Source of the DNA: JAWVEV01 sp033856535
Lineage (GTDB): Bacteria; Actinomycetota; Thermoleophilia; Miltoncostaeales; Miltoncostaeaceae
Assembly: GCA_033856535.1 (NCBI GenBank)
Contig: JAWVEV010000116.1
Coordinates: 1-50,889, forward strand
DNA: 50,889 bases
Reading direction: 5' to 3'
A program made the translations under genes and the position numbers. Positions 17,784 through 26,028 of the stretch are shown one piece after another. The notes beneath the pieces are model-generated. The model worked only from the letters and a program-made list of their open reading frames with translations. It was not told where the DNA came from and searched no databases. Each line of letters opens with the position of its first letter. The first letter of the stretch is position 1.

Positions 17784-18896
17784 TCAGCCCGGCGGGTCCG
17801 CCTCCCCGCTCGCCACGCGGTAGTCGCTGATCCAGCGCGGCGCGGCGATCCGGGTCCTGAAGACCTGCTCGCTGAGCGGGAAGTCCGACAGGCGGCTGTT
17901 CTGGTCGTCGGCCGGGACGTTGAAGTAGAGGGCGGCCTTCACGTTCGGCCGGCTCTCCATCCAGTCGAACATGGCGGACAGCCAGTCGCTGCGGTCCTTC
18001 CCGTACACGCCGAACTCGCCGAGCATGAAGGGCTTGTGGCCGGCGCTGGCCGGCCCCGAGTAGGTGTCGTAGATCTCGTTCGGCCCCTTCGGGAGCCCCG
18101 CCCGCTTGGCCTGGGCGGCGGCGCCATCGGGGCCGTCGGTGCCGTACCAGTCGACCCCGACCCAGTCGACGAAGGCGTCGCCCGGGTAGTACTTGTGGAC
18201 GTTCTCGCCCTTGTGGGGCGCCTTCGAGGCCGGCACCCAGGCCCAGGCGACGTTGGTCGTCGCCGGAACGGCCTTCACCCTCACCTTGAGCGGGGGCATC
18301 CCCTGGGCGCGCAGGCGGCGGTCGATCTCGGCCTTGGTGCCGCCGCGGAAGAGGATCACCGTGCGCCGCCAGGCGTCGCGAAAGCGCGCGTAGGAGTTGC
18401 CCTCGCGCTGCGCCCCGTGCTCGTCCAGCCGCGAGTACGGCATCCAGTCGCCGTTCATCTCCCAGTTCAGGCGGATGAAGAGCGGCTTGCCGTAGCGGCG
18501 GGCCTCGGCAGCGCGGCCGAGGATGTAGCCGTCGACGGCGCCCTGGCGGATCGAGGCCTGCGTGGCTCCGCGGTGCTTGGTCGAGTGGAAGGCGCGGAAG
18601 AGGCGCCAGGAGATCATCCCGGTCACCGGCTCGCCGGCGAAGTCGTCGAGGGCGCTCCGGAAGCCGGTCAGCCCCGCCCGGTTGTACCGGTTCAGGATCG
18701 CGACGCGCTCCTGGCCGCTCGAGGCCCGGAAGTCGGCCAGCCCGGGGCCGTCGAGGCGGACCGTGACGCCCGAGTAGGCCGTGCCGTCGGGGGGGACGAC
18801 CGGCGGGCCGACCGCGTTCGCGAGGTCCGTCTGCGAGCAGGCGACCGACACGGCCACCAGGCAGGCGGCGACGGCCGCCATGAGCACACGCGCCAA
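17784..18896 (-). CDS. Third GH26-like secreted protein, without the C-terminal repeats
   Basis: 370 residues from a TTG at 18896, chosen because GGAAGG lies eight bases upstream; ATG at 18881 is the alternative, and an upstream in-frame ATG at 18989 looks too long. The N-terminal hydrophobic segment VLMAAVAACLVAVSVACSQ could be a lipoprotein signal, but the lipobox is imperfect. The single GH26-like domain retains the putative acid/base Glu in IRLNWEMNG (Glu146 from TTG) and the nucleophile in MLGEFGVYG (Glu294), but the His normally preceding the acid/base is Trp. It is a divergent paralog of the genes at 10723 and 12772: HKYYPGDAFVDWVGVD matches closely, but the Ig-like and repeat domains are absent. 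Confidence 0.82.
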   Translation of the reverse strand: MARVLMAAVAACLVAVSVACSQTDLANAVGPPVVPPDGTAYSGVTVRLDGPGLADFRASSGQERVAILNRYNRAGLTGFRSALDDFAGEPVTGMISWRLFRAFHSTKHRGATQASIRQGAVDGYILGRAAEARRYGKPLFIRLNWEMNGDWMPYSRLDEHGAQREGNSYARFRDAWRRTVILFRGGTKAEIDRRLRAQGMPPLKVRVKAVPATTNVAWAWVPASKAPHKGENVHKYYPGDAFVDWVGVDWYGTDGPDGAAAQAKRAGLPKGPNEIYDTYSGPASAGHKPFMLGEFGVYGKDRSDWLSAMFDWMESRPNVKAALYFNVPADDQNSRLSDFPLSEQVFRTRIAAPRWISDYRVASGEADPPG

Positions 18897-19060
18897 ACGA
18901 GCGTCCTTCCTTGAGCGCCGGGCGCGTCCCCCGCCCGCGGCGGGGGCGCCGACTCCCTCCGGCTTGTCGTTCCGTCCGGAGGTCAGCATGGCGCGGGGGC
19001 GGTGTCAAACCCGCATGGCGCCCAAGAATCCTCACACCTTCACAACTTTTGGGGGAGCCC
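18897..19060. promoter_or_regulatory. Divergent promoter region between GH26-like copy 3 and the GT operon
   Basis: The minus strand holds TTGACA (19008-19003), the best -35 match in the window, plus a CCCCCGCC/GGCGGGGG hairpin and the AAGGAAGGA ribosome binding site of the gene at 18896. The plus-strand side ends in TTTTGGGGGAGCCC before the ATG at 19061. No operator is recognisable. Confidence 0.45.
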
Positions 19061-20110
19061 ATGACTCGCCCGACGAGGGGCCTCCGGCGGAGGGGGCCCA
19101 GGCTACGATCATTTGCGATGACGACGACGAACGGCCCGGGGACGTCGCCACAGGCGATCGCGCCCACGCCGACCCCCACGGCGCCCGCGACGATCGCGAT
19201 CTGCGCCCTCACCTGCCAGCGGCCGGAGGGCCTCGAGCGCATGCTCGACGGCATCGCCCGGCTGACCTTCACGGACGGTCCGGCGCCCGACCTCCGGGTG
19301 GTGATCGTCGACAACGACGCCGAGGGATCGTCCCGCCCGGTGGTCGAGGCGATGCGCGAGCGCATGCCCTTCCCCATGGACTACGTGGTCGAGCCCCAGC
19401 GCGGGATCCCGTTCGGGCGCAACCGCGCCCTGATCGAGGCCGGCGATGTCGACTTCGTGGCCTTCATCGACGACGACGAGGCCCCCGAGCCCGCCTGGAT
19501 GGAGGAGCTGCTGCGCATGCAGCGCCTCACCGGCGCCGACATCGTGACCGGTCCGGTGCTCGCCCGCTACGAGGAGGACCCGCCGGACTGGGTCCTGCGC
19601 GGGCGCTTCTTCGAGAAGCGGCGCTGGCCCACCGGCACGCCGCTCCACTTCGCGCGCACCAGCAACGTCCTGATCTCCTCGCGCGTCTACGACGCCGCCG
19701 AGCACCCCTTCCCCGAGGCCTTCGCGCTGAACGGCGGCGACGACACCTACTTCTTCAAGCGCGCGCACCTGGACGGCCACCGGATCGTCTGGTCCGACGA
19801 GGCCCGGGTGCTCGAGTGGGCGCCGGCCAGCCGCATGAACGTCCCCTGGCTGCTGCGGCGCGAGTTCCGCCGCGGCAACACGCTGAGCCTCTGCCTGCGC
19901 CACCTGGAGGACTCCCCGTCCCGCCGCGCAAAGCGTGTGGCAGCCGGCGTGAGCCACATCGTCCGCGGTGTCGGCATCGCGGCCGAGGGCCTCGTGACCG
20001 GTCGCCACCGGCGCGTGCGGGGGCTGCAGCGCATCTGGTTCGGCGGGGGGCTGATCGCGGGCTTGACGGGGTTCGTCTACCAGGAGTATCGGACCATTCA
20101 TGGCCGCTGA
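19061..20110 (+). CDS. Glycosyltransferase family 2
   Basis: 349 residues from the ATG at 19061, preceded at five bases by GGGGGAG. A later ATG at 19118, with TACGAT eight bases upstream, could be a leaderless alternative that removes 19 basic residues. The GT-A domain starts at IAICALTCQRPEGLERML; the metal/nucleotide-binding acidic cluster is FIDDDEAPEPAWMEELL and the acceptor-side region is FALNGGDDTYFFKRA. The enzyme adds a sugar from a nucleotide donor to the growing lipid-linked repeat unit in the cytoplasm. It is the first gene of a coupled run: its stop overlaps the start of the next gene by 11 bases. Confidence 0.9.
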   Translation: MTRPTRGLRRRGPRLRSFAMTTTNGPGTSPQAIAPTPTPTAPATIAICALTCQRPEGLERMLDGIARLTFTDGPAPDLRVVIVDNDAEGSSRPVVEAMRERMPFPMDYVVEPQRGIPFGRNRALIEAGDVDFVAFIDDDEAPEPAWMEELLRMQRLTGADIVTGPVLARYEEDPPDWVLRGRFFEKRRWPTGTPLHFARTSNVLISSRVYDAAEHPFPEAFALNGGDDTYFFKRAHLDGHRIVWSDEARVLEWAPASRMNVPWLLRREFRRGNTLSLCLRHLEDSPSRRAKRVAAGVSHIVRGVGIAAEGLVTGRHRRVRGLQRIWFGGGLIAGLTGFVYQEYRTIHGR

Positions 20111-21236
20111 GGCCCCTGGCGCATCGGCGCGGCGGGTCCTGATCGTGTCCCTGGCCTCATCGGCCGGCGGAGCCGAGCGCAGCATGCTGCTCCTGGCGCG
20201 CGAGCTGCCCGCTCACGGCTGGTCGCCGATCGTGGCCTGCCCGCCCGGCGACCTGGCGCGCCGCGCGCGCGCCGCCGGCGCGCGGGTGGTCGAGACCCGC
20301 TGGCTGTCGGTCCCGGCCATCAGCACCAAGGACGGCGGGCGCAAGCGCTACGCGGTCGGCCTCATGGCCGCCGCCCTGGGGCGCAGCGTCGCCAACGCCG
20401 CCCGGGTGGCCTACCTCGCGCGGCGCCTGCGGGCCGACCTCGTGATCTCGAACTCCAACGCGGCCCACCCCTTCGTCGCCCTCGGCGGCCTCATCGCGCA
20501 CCGGCCGAGCGTCTGGCACGTGCGCGACATCGTCGAGGAGGGCTTCGGGCGCCGGCTGCTCGGCCTCTTCGGCCGGGTTCCCGCCGCGGTGGTCGCGATC
20601 AGCCACCCGGTGGCCGAGACGGTGGCGCACTCGCGGGTGCAGGTGATCACCAACCCGATCGAGCCCTCCCCCGCCGGCGCGACCCCGGCCTGGCGCAACG
20701 GCGCCCCGGTGGTCGGCTTCCTGGGCCGGCTCGACCCGCCCAAGGGCATCGAGGACCTCTGCGAGGCGGCCAGGACGGTGGACGCCAAGTTCGTGGTCGT
20801 CGGCGCCTCGCTGAACGCCCCGCCCGGCTACGCCGAGAGCCTGCGCGCGCTCGCCGAGTCCCGCGCCCCCGGGCGCTTCGACTTCGTCGGCCCGGTGGCC
20901 GAGCCCGGCACCGCGCTCGCCGCCTTCGACGTGCTGGCGATGCCCTCCCGCCGCGAGCCCTGGGGCCGCGTGGCCGCCGAGGCGCTGATCGCCGGCGTGC
21001 CGGTGGTGGCCGCCGCCTCCGGCGGGCTGCCCGAGGTGGTGCGCGACGGCGTGGACGGCTTCCTCTACCCGCCGGGCGACGTGGGCGCGCTGGCCGACCG
21101 CCTGCGCACCCTGCTCGACGACCCCGCGCTGCGGGCGCGCATGGGCGCCGCCGGGCGCGAGGGCGCCGCGCGCTTCAGCCCGAGTGCGCACGCGACCGCC
21201 GTGGCCGCCGTGCTGGACCGGGCGCTCGCGCGATGA
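20100..21236 (+). CDS. Glycosyltransferase family 4 (operon second gene)
   Basis: 378-residue GT-B enzyme. The N-terminal lobe begins VLIVSLASSAGGAERSMLLLARELPAHG, typical of GT4 enzymes, with GGAE near the acceptor site; the C-terminal lobe has VVGFLGRLDPPKGIEDL and the donor-binding MPSRREPWGRVAAEALIAGVPVVA with the paired glutamates. The ATG overlaps the preceding gene by 11 bases, and its TGA overlaps the next ATG (ATGA), indicating translational coupling. It likely adds one residue of the polysaccharide repeat; the sugar is unknown. Confidence 0.92.
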   Translation: MAAEAPGASARRVLIVSLASSAGGAERSMLLLARELPAHGWSPIVACPPGDLARRARAAGARVVETRWLSVPAISTKDGGRKRYAVGLMAAALGRSVANAARVAYLARRLRADLVISNSNAAHPFVALGGLIAHRPSVWHVRDIVEEGFGRRLLGLFGRVPAAVVAISHPVAETVAHSRVQVITNPIEPSPAGATPAWRNGAPVVGFLGRLDPPKGIEDLCEAARTVDAKFVVVGASLNAPPGYAESLRALAESRAPGRFDFVGPVAEPGTALAAFDVLAMPSRREPWGRVAAEALIAGVPVVAAASGGLPEVVRDGVDGFLYPPGDVGALADRLRTLLDDPALRARMGAAGREGAARFSPSAHATAVAAVLDRALAR

Positions 21237-22360
21237 GCTCGCTGAACGGCGGCGGGCGCAAGAAGGTCCTCTTCCTGACCAAGTTCATGCCCGACGGGCC
21301 GCCCTCGGGCGCGCTGGTGCGCACCCAGGCGCTCCTGAAGGCGCTCGACCGGCGCTTCGACGTGCGCGTCATCGGCTACGACGAGCGCGGGCCGAACCGC
21401 CCGCGCAGCCGCTGGTCCTCGCTGGTCGACTGCATGCTGAAGCGGCGTGCCTACCAGGAGTCCCGCTGGGACACGCCCTGGATGCGCCGGCGCATCGCGG
21501 AGGCGATGGACGACTGGCAGCCGGACGCGGTGCACGTGGAGTTCACCCCGCTGGCGCCGCTGGCCGACGACCTCGGCCTGCCGCGGCTGCTCGACATGCA
21601 CAACATCGAGTCGCTGTTCGCCCAGAGCATCGGCGAGGCCATGCGCGGCCCGGGGGCGGCGCTGGCCAAGCGCGACGCGCGCAAGCTGCGCAAGATCGAG
21701 GACCGCGTCGGCAAGGACTACGACGTGGTGATCGTCTCGAGCCGGAGCGAGGCCGACCGGGCGCCCTGCCCGACCGAGATCGTCCCGAACGGCGTCCACG
21801 CGAGCCGCGAGCCGCTGCGCGACGTGACCCCGGACCCGAACCTTTTCGTCTTCGTCGGCGTCTTCTCGTGGATGCCCAACATCGACGGCGCCGAGTGGCT
21901 GGTGAAGGAGGTCCTGCCCCTCCTCGCCCCCGAGACGCGCATCCAGATCGTGGGCCGCGACCCGCACGAGCGCGTGCTGGCCCTGGCCGGGCCGCGCGTC
22001 GAGGTCACCGGCGAGGTGCCGGACCCCTGGCCGTACGTGGCCGGCGCCGGCGTGGTGGTGGCCCCCCTGCTCAGCCCGGGCGGCACCCGCCTGAAGATCC
22101 TCGAGGGCCTGCTGGCCGAGCGGCCGGTGGTCGCCACCCCCGGCGGCGCGAGCGGCCTTGAGGACCTGCAGGGCGAGGGCCTCGTCATCGCCGACGGCCC
22201 GCGGGCGTTCGCGGACGCCGTGATGGAGCTCTCCCGCGACCCCGAGCGGGCGGCCGAGCTCGGCCGCGCCGGCCGGCGCGCGCTGCTGGAGCGCTACGAC
22301 TGGGAGCGCATCGGCGACCGCCTGCTCGACCTCTACGACACCCGGCTCGGCCTGCGATGA
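21233..22360 (+). CDS. Glycosyltransferase family 4 (operon third gene)
   Basis: 375-residue GT-B glycosyltransferase of the type whose C-terminal domain begins FVFVGVFSWMPNIDGAEWLV (the GT4 group often annotated as sugar transferase/PEP-CTERM-associated). The donor-loop region is VAPLLSPGGTRLKILEGLLAERPVVATPGGASGL. The start codon is in an ATGA overlap with the preceding gene, so the two proteins are probably made together. The N-terminal LFLTKFMPDGPPSGALVRTQALLKAL fits the acceptor side. Specificity is unknown. Confidence 0.9.
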   Translation: MSSLNGGGRKKVLFLTKFMPDGPPSGALVRTQALLKALDRRFDVRVIGYDERGPNRPRSRWSSLVDCMLKRRAYQESRWDTPWMRRRIAEAMDDWQPDAVHVEFTPLAPLADDLGLPRLLDMHNIESLFAQSIGEAMRGPGAALAKRDARKLRKIEDRVGKDYDVVIVSSRSEADRAPCPTEIVPNGVHASREPLRDVTPDPNLFVFVGVFSWMPNIDGAEWLVKEVLPLLAPETRIQIVGRDPHERVLALAGPRVEVTGEVPDPWPYVAGAGVVVAPLLSPGGTRLKILEGLLAERPVVATPGGASGLEDLQGEGLVIADGPRAFADAVMELSRDPERAAELGRAGRRALLERYDWERIGDRLLDLYDTRLGLR

Positions 22361-22404
22361 GGACGGTGCGCCTGCATCCGTCCTCCGCCGCGGAGTAGTT
22401 CGGA

Positions 22405-23979
22405 ATGAGCGGCATCGGGGAGGAGGGGACCCCGGTCAAGCGGACCCGGGGTCGGACCACCGCGCGCAACGCGGGCTTCGTCTTCATCCAGACGGGCCTG
22501 CCGCCGATGCTCAACATCCTCCTGCTCCCGATCCTGGTCATCAAGCTCGGGGACGAGGCGTACGGCCTCTTCGCGACGCTCACCTCGGTCTTCGTCTTCT
22601 CGACGCTGTTCGACGCCGGACTCTCGAAGGCCGTGGTGCGGTTCGTGGCGGCGTTCAAGGCGAAGGACGAGGTGGAGAGCATCTCCCGCTTCGTCAGCAC
22701 CGCCTTCACGATCTATCTGGGCATCGGCGTGATCGTCCTCGCGTGGACCGTGCTGTTCGCGTTCTTCGGGCTGGACCTGATCAACACGCCGGACAACCTG
22801 AAGGACGAGGGCTTCCTGGCCTGTCTCGTCTTCGGGGTCATGGGCCTCTACAACTTCCCGGCCGGGACCCTCGGCGGCGTCATGGGCGGCATCAAGCGCC
22901 ACGACGCCGAGAGCGGCCTCCACGTGACCGTGGCGATCACCTCGGCCGGCGGCCAGGCGATCGTGGCCCTGCTCGGCGGCGGCGTGCTCTGGGTCGTGGT
23001 CGCGGCGCTCAGCCCGCAGATCATCAAGCCGTGGGTGCGCCTGGTCCTGCTGCGGCGCTTCCTGCCGGGCTTCCGCCTCTCCCCCAGGCTCTACACCCGC
23101 AGCATGCTTCGCCAGATCGGCGGCTACAGCAGCTGGTCCTTCCTGGTCGACTCCGGCCGGCGCGTCACCGAGAGCCTCGACCCGGTGATCATCGCGGCCT
23201 TCATCGGCCTCACCACGGTCACCCCGTACAACGTCGGCCTCCAGGTCGGCCGCCTGCTCCAGCGCCTCTCGATGCCGGTGGCGTTCGTGCTCCTGCCGGT
23301 GGCCTCCGAGCTCCAGGCCCACGGGGACAAGACGTCCCTGCAGCGGCTGATGGTGCGGGCGACGCGCTACACGACGGGGATCGCGATCGGGCTCGCCGGC
23401 CCGTTGATCATCATGGCCGACGAGATCGTGCGCGTCTGGCTCCAGAGCGACTACCCGCTGGCGGTCGACGTCGCCCGGATCTTCCTCTGCGCCTCCGTGA
23501 TACTGATGATCCGCGCCCCGATCATGATGATCCTCGAGAGCAGCACGACCGGCGTGAGGAAGGCCGGCGTCTGGACCGGGATCGAGACCGTCCTCAACAT
23601 CGCCCTGAGCCTGTCCCTGCTCCAGGTGATGGGCGCCCACGGCGTGATCCTGTCCACCGTCATCGCGGTCGCGACCTGCACCGCCGTCGGGATCCTCCCG
23701 GCGGCATTGAAGGAGATCGACATGAAGGCGAGCGACTGGGCGCGCAAGAGCGTCGTGCCCGTCATCCGGCCGCTCGCCATCGCCGTGCCGATCTGGCTGC
23801 TGATCTCCTGGCTCGTCTCGGGCGCCGGCCTGGTCCTGGTGCTCGCCGCCCTCGTCGCCTGCTTCGCGGCCTTCTTCGTCCCCTTCTGGCTCACGCTCCC
23901 CGCGAACGAGCGGGCGGACCTCCGGCCGGGCAAGATCGGCCGGCGCCGCGCCGGCGCCCCGGCCCAGAAGCCCGGCTGA
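22405..23979 (+). CDS. Wzx-type polysaccharide flippase (MOP superfamily)
   Basis: 524-residue inner-membrane protein with about 12-14 hydrophobic helices. The N-terminal segment (NAGFVFIQTGLPPMLNILLLPILVIKLGDEAYGLFATLTSVFVF) is characteristic of oligosaccharide flippases, and FVLLPVASELQAHGDK in the middle also fits. It moves the undecaprenyl-linked repeat unit from the cytoplasmic to the outer face of the membrane. GGAG lies nine bases before the ATG. It follows three glycosyltransferases with a 44-bp gap and closes the operon; a perfect GC palindrome follows the stop. Confidence 0.92.
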   Translation: MSGIGEEGTPVKRTRGRTTARNAGFVFIQTGLPPMLNILLLPILVIKLGDEAYGLFATLTSVFVFSTLFDAGLSKAVVRFVAAFKAKDEVESISRFVSTAFTIYLGIGVIVLAWTVLFAFFGLDLINTPDNLKDEGFLACLVFGVMGLYNFPAGTLGGVMGGIKRHDAESGLHVTVAITSAGGQAIVALLGGGVLWVVVAALSPQIIKPWVRLVLLRRFLPGFRLSPRLYTRSMLRQIGGYSSWSFLVDSGRRVTESLDPVIIAAFIGLTTVTPYNVGLQVGRLLQRLSMPVAFVLLPVASELQAHGDKTSLQRLMVRATRYTTGIAIGLAGPLIIMADEIVRVWLQSDYPLAVDVARIFLCASVILMIRAPIMMILESSTTGVRKAGVWTGIETVLNIALSLSLLQVMGAHGVILSTVIAVATCTAVGILPAALKEIDMKASDWARKSVVPVIRPLAIAVPIWLLISWLVSGAGLVLVLAALVACFAAFFVPFWLTLPANERADLRPGKIGRRRAGAPAQKPG

Positions 23980-23986
23980 GCCCGAG

Positions 23987-24004
23987 GCCGGCCCGCGGGC
24001 CGGC
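23987..24004 (+). terminator. GC palindrome after the flippase
   Basis: A perfect 18-base palindrome, GCCGGCCC-GC-GGGCCGGC, starting eight bases after the TGA stop. It would form a 7-bp stem with a CGCG loop. Candidate terminator of the glycosyltransferase-flippase operon. Confidence 0.5.
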
Positions 24005-24140
24005 GGACGAGGAGCATTCGAGGGCTGGCGGCATCGGTCGCGCCGATCGGCGTCGGGGCCGTCGTGTGGCGTGCGGGTGGCCGAAGCGACGATTGGCGCC
24101 GGCGACGAGGAGCGTCGTCTCGGCGAGCTCCCCGAGAGCG

Positions 24141-24170
24141 AGTGGCCACCGTGGTCATGGCCGACCGGCC
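24141..24170 (+). repeat. 30-bp dispersed element, copy 1
   Basis: Starts AGTGGCCACC and ends GACCGGCC; 29 of 30 bases match the reverse complement of 43,273-43,302 (T at 24,152 versus A). Both copies lie in non-coding DNA more than 19 kb apart. Confidence 0.7.
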
Positions 24171-24379
24171 GCTGGACCAGGGCGGCGACGTCGAGGGCGG
24201 GAACCCGCGCGTGACCATGGTGCCGATCGGCCGCGCCGCGGCCAATCGGCCAAGACGGCCGACCAATCGTGGACCTCTCCGATCGGGGCCCGACAGCTCT
24301 CCCCATTCGGAGGGCGGTTCCCGGAGGGCCCAATGGTTCGATGGCCGTGACCGAACGTCGACCGCGCATCCGGGGCGCC

Positions 24380-24893
24380 ATGAAGACGACCGTGCCCTTC
24401 GCCACCGCCGCCCTCGCGCTCGCTGCGCTCGCCGCGCTCGCGACGTCAGGCGCCGCGCAGCAGACGCCGACCGACGCGATGGTGACGGTCTGCGTGCCGC
24501 CGAGCGCCGTGGCGGTCGTCGGCCGGCGCGAGTTCCGCCTGTTCACCCCCGGCACCTGCTACCGCCCCCCGGTGCCGGCGGCGGGCAGATCATGCACGGC
24601 GATCCGCCCCCGGTCCGCATGACGAGCCCGCCGCTCTTCACCGTCCGGCGCGGCGCCACGGTTCGGTTCAGATTCGGGGCGGCTCCCACGGGAGCCGTCC
24701 TGCTCGACGTTCGCCACGGCGGACGCCTCGACTCGCGCGCCCGCTACCGGCTCTCGCCCTTCGAGACCAGTTGGCGCGCGCGAGGCCGGGGCGGCGTTCT
24801 CGAGCTCCAGGTGTCGTTCCGCCGGTGGTGACACCGTTCGGCCACACCGTGAGCAACGCCGGGACCTACCGGGCGCCCTTCGTCGTGCGGTAG
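24380..24893 (+). pseudogene. Small secreted protein gene, apparently frameshifted twice
   Basis: The first frame (ATG 24380, stop 24622) encodes a clear signal peptide (MKTTVPFATAALALAALAALATSGAAQQ) and a short domain ending TPGTCYRPPVPAAG. Protein-like sequence continues in the next frame to a stop at 24831 (LFTVRRGATVRFRFGAAPTGAVLLDVRHGG...), then in the third frame up to the TAG at 24891-24893 (TPFGHTVSNAGTYRAPFVVR), a natural-looking beta-strand end. Read together they make one exported beta-sandwich-like protein of about 170 residues. The alternatives are two sequencing indels, or a coupled second gene starting at ATG 24619, whose ATGA overlaps the first stop. No family recognised. Confidence 0.5.
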
Positions 24894-24943
24894 CTCCCGG
24901 CCGGGGTTCGTGCTCGCGCCCCAGTCGGCTCTCCCGGCGCCAA

Positions 24944-25348
24944 ATGGCGCGGGCCCGAGCGCAACCCAGGATCGCCGCCCCCGGGCGCGAACCCTCTGAC
25001 AAGGTGTTCACCCGCCCCGCCCAGCCGCCGCCCGCGCCCCCGGCGCCGCCCGCCGCCGGCGACCTGGTGCGCTTCGTCGAGCCCGCCGGGAAGCGGCGGA
25101 ACCGGGTCGGGACCGTGGAGCGGCAGATCGCCAAGGGACGCCACCGGGGCGCCCTGGTGATCCGGGTGGCAGGAGAGGCCCGCCGCTACGTGCTGCCGGC
25201 GGACCGTCTCAGGTCGATGGGCTCGGCGCCCGCGGCGGCGCCGCCCCCGCCCGCGCCGCCGCGAGCGAGGCGGCCGGAGCCACCCTCGGCCCCGGCTCCC
25301 GCGGCCCGCCCGGCGATCGCCGGCGAGCCCCTGCGCCTGTTCGACTGA
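24944..25348 (+). CDS. Small proline-rich protein with an SH3/KOW-like core, hypothetical
   Basis: 134 residues with no signal peptide. Low-complexity Pro/Ala tails flank a compact basic core (about 40-92; GDLVRFVEPAGKRRNRVGTVERQ...VLPADRLR) whose spacing resembles an SH3-like or KOW-type beta barrel, the kind that binds nucleic acid or ribosomes. No ribosome binding site is obvious at the ATG; a GTG at 25004 is a possible start that keeps the core. I do not recognise a named family. Opposite-strand ORFs here look like shadows. Confidence 0.5.
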   Translation: MARARAQPRIAAPGREPSDKVFTRPAQPPPAPPAPPAAGDLVRFVEPAGKRRNRVGTVERQIAKGRHRGALVIRVAGEARRYVLPADRLRSMGSAPAAAPPPPAPPRARRPEPPSAPAPAARPAIAGEPLRLFD

Positions 25349-25409
25349 GGCGGGCCCCGGCCGGAGGCTCCTGGCTACGCTCCGGCGACGGGCGACGAGG
25401 GGGTTCGGG

Positions 25410-25988
25410 ATGCGGTTGATGGTCATGCTGTCGGGCACCGAGGGCCGCTACGCGGCGACCGCCCCCGGGCTCCCCGGCACCGCGGCGGTGGGGCGCACCC
25501 GCTCGGAGGCGCTCGACAACCTGCGCGCGCTGGTCCGCCGGGGTGACGAGGCCCGCGACGGGGCCGCCCTCCACCTTCGCCGGGCGCTCAAGCGCCACGG
25601 GCAGCGCACGCTCGAGCGCTCCGACCCGGTCGACGTCCGTCTCGCGAGCGACTCCCGCATCGTCCAGCGCAACGGCGGCGTGCTGCGCTGCGTCCGCTAC
25701 CCCGGCCTGGCGGGCCTCTTCCGCAAGGACGAGGCCATTCCGTGGCGCTTCGGCCGCTCGATGTGCGATCACATCCGCCGCGAGTTCGCCTCGGGCGGCT
25801 TCTTCACCACCGACGAGCTCCCGAACTACGGCCTCGGCGCCGAGGACCTCGCGGCGATCCGGGCGGTCGCCGGCGCCGGCCCCGGCGACCTCGTGCTGCT
25901 GTACGCCTACCCCGCGGAGAAGGCGGCCCGGATCGACGACGCGATCTTCGCGCGGCTCCGCGGGCTGCTGGCTCCGGCTTTCGGCTAG
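25410..25988 (+). CDS. HicB-like domain fused to a GatE/AspRS-type GAD domain
   Basis: 192 residues. The N-terminal 45 residues look like a HicB-type antitoxin fold (YAATAPGLPGTAAVGRTRSEALDNLRALV). Residues about 92-187 resemble the GAD domain inserted in bacterial aspartyl-tRNA synthetases and archaeal GatE: PGLAGLF, then an F-G-x-S-M-x-D-like stretch, then GGFFTTDELPNYGL (129-142; the archaeal GatE segment reads similarly, H-T-D-E-L-P-x-Y-G-I), and a closing LVLLYAYPAEKAARIDDAIFARL. No synthetase or amidotransferase catalytic domain is present. GAGGGGG lies seven bases before the ATG. The function is unknown; RNA or aminoacyl-tRNA binding is only a fold-based idea. Confidence 0.75.
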   Translation: MRLMVMLSGTEGRYAATAPGLPGTAAVGRTRSEALDNLRALVRRGDEARDGAALHLRRALKRHGQRTLERSDPVDVRLASDSRIVQRNGGVLRCVRYPGLAGLFRKDEAIPWRFGRSMCDHIRREFASGGFFTTDELPNYGLGAEDLAAIRAVAGAGPGDLVLLYAYPAEKAARIDDAIFARLRGLLAPAFG

Positions 25989-26028
25989 GCCGTTCCGGCC
26001 CAGCCGCGTGGCCGGCGCAGGCCCCCGG

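Larger units (their letters stand above)
23980..24379. other. 400-bp non-coding region with dispersed-repeat words
   Basis: It begins with the operon's terminator-like palindrome. It carries one copy of a 30-bp element (24,141-24,170) found inverted near 43.3 kb, the palindromic word GGCCAATCGGCC (24,240-24,251, also at about 43,619-43,630), and a 15-base word at 24,090-24,104 whose complement occurs at 2071-2085. ORFs crossing it lack protein character. Confidence 0.45.

Noticed and set aside
24064..24831. Single 255-codon plus-strand gene
   Set aside because: Its first two thirds lack protein character and run through the repeat element; only the last part looks coding, as a continuation of the signal-peptide frame.
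25410..25988. Type II toxin-antitoxin HicAB pair
   Set aside because: Only a HicB-like N-terminal domain is seen; neither neighbour is a HicA-sized dsRNA-binding toxin, and the C-terminal domain is GAD-like, not a DNA-binding domain.
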